Below, one piece after another: positions 61,361 through 61,844 of a stretch of 61,844 nucleotides of DNA. The notes below the pieces were generated by a model. That model did no database searches. It worked only from the letters and a program-made list of their open reading frames with translations, and had not been told where the DNA came from. The position numbers and the translations under genes are program-made. Within the stretch, counting starts at the first letter, position 1. The number at the start of each line of letters is the position of its first letter. The stretch is from the NCBI GenBank assembly GCA_016879935.1, contig JAACJQ010000133.1, forward strand, positions 1 through 61,844, in the 5' to 3' direction. The stretch is from Archangiaceae bacterium. Its GTDB lineage: Bacteria > Myxococcota > Myxococcia > Myxococcales > Myxococcaceae.

Positions 61361-61844
61361 TCAATTCACCCGGCTCATCGTGAAGCTCACCGTCCACTCG
61401 CCGTAGCCCTGCGAGGTGACGCCGTTCTTCACCGTGCCCAGGTACTCCTTCTGGCCGTTGATCACCTTCACCTTGAGCACGCCCTTCTCGCCGGGCTTCA
61501 GCAACCCCTGATGCACGGCGGCAGCGCCGAGGTGCGTGTCAGACGTGTACACCTCGGTGCCCCACACGCTCCCGTTCGTCGAGCCCGTCACCTCGAACAG
61601 AAACGTTCGCCCGATGTCCGACGCTTGCACCGACAGCGCGCCCGGGTCGGGAAGAATGCCGCGCAGCGCCCGAATGCGTTCCCGAATCGCGAGCGCTTCA
61701 TCGAGCTTCTTCTGCTGACAATACGAGTCCTGCAACGCCTGCAGCGCGGCGATGGCCTTGTCGAGGTGCGGCTGCGTCTCCTTCTCGGCCTTCTCCCGAA
61801 TCGCGTTCGCGCTCTTCTCGTACGCAGCGACGACCTTCTCGGCC
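61361..61844 (-). CDS. LCCL-domain protein, partial (start outside the window)
   Basis: The frame is open to the right edge, so the N-terminus is missing. The visible N-terminal part is a charged helix (AEKVVAAYEKSANAIREKA) that may be coiled coil. The C-terminal 85 residues match the LCCL domain: GSVWGTEVYTSDTHLGAAAVHQG is the core motif, followed by LLKPGEKGVLKVKVINGQ, and NGVTSQGYGEWTVSF closes the domain. LCCL domains occur in secreted proteins. The stop is in TGATCA, 6 bases before the next lipoprotein start. Confidence 0.85.
   Translation of the reverse strand, partial: AEKVVAAYEKSANAIREKAEKETQPHLDKAIAALQALQDSYCQQKKLDEALAIRERIRALRGILPDPGALSVQASDIGRTFLFEVTGSTNGSVWGTEVYTSDTHLGAAAVHQGLLKPGEKGVLKVKVINGQKEYLGTVKNGVTSQGYGEWTVSFTMSRVN

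Overview
The window reads as chromosomal DNA of a myxobacterium or close relative (phylum Myxococcota). Base composition is roughly two-thirds G+C by eye. The left end carries parA-parB followed by a bactofilin gene, the arrangement known for parABS-bacM near the origin in Myxococcus. Further myxobacterial marks are a protein with a MYXO-CTERM-type tail, a member of the myxobacterial TIGR02265/DUF2378 family, six Hanks-type Ser/Thr kinases in 62 kb, and many cysteine-rich or Gly/Ser-linker lipoproteins. I see no rRNA, CRISPR array, insertion sequence or prophage.

Layout. 1-3.0 kb: a 17-bp tandem repeat, two parS sites, parA, parB and a bactofilin. 3.1-9.7 kb: an HDOD signalling protein, a Rieske protein, a condensation/acyltransferase-like protein, a DUF2378 protein, a family 31 glycoside hydrolase and a Cys-rich lipoprotein. 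9.8-14.8 kb: a 108-bp triple repeat, then a sigma factor co-translated with a zinc-finger/kinase/TPR protein, then two membrane proteins. 14.9-30.5 kb: small redox and stress enzymes (NmrA-like, DJ-1/PfpI, thioesterase, OsmC), a thrombospondin-type-3 protein, several lipoproteins, a Uma2-type nuclease, a kinase with a cyclic-nucleotide domain and a thermonuclease-like protein. 30.5-33.7 kb: a small protein, purE-purK, an EamA transporter and, on the minus strand between purK and the transporter, a circularly permuted tRNA-Gly(UCC). 33.8-43.5 kb: three kinases, one co-transcribed with two paralogous lipoproteins. 43.5-49 kb: a decayed repeat field, a rhodanese with a YeiH-type exporter, a TlpA-like thioredoxin and lipoproteins. 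49-61.8 kb: a sixth kinase, a second Uma2 protein, a Coq4-like protein, two CocE/NonD-type hydrolases, an SDR enzyme, a glycerophosphodiesterase and a partial LCCL-domain protein.

The most unusual object is the permuted tRNA at 32572-32653 (minus). The 3' half (residues 39-73) lies upstream of the 5' half (residues 1-38). Joined in the other order they give a tRNA with every stem perfectly paired, the invariant tertiary residues and the glycine identity elements. Its flanks can pair over 10 bp and carry further hairpins, which suggests a dedicated structure holding the outer ends together. I know of permuted tRNAs from algae and archaea but not of an established bacterial class.

A second theme is duplication of gene 3' ends past their own stop codons at three places (20.0-20.3, 43.5-43.9 and 53.7-53.8 kb). 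All three are associated with the palindrome TGATCA. By base composition TGATCA should occur about 5 times here; I count about 38. It forms the stop-codon context of at least ten genes.
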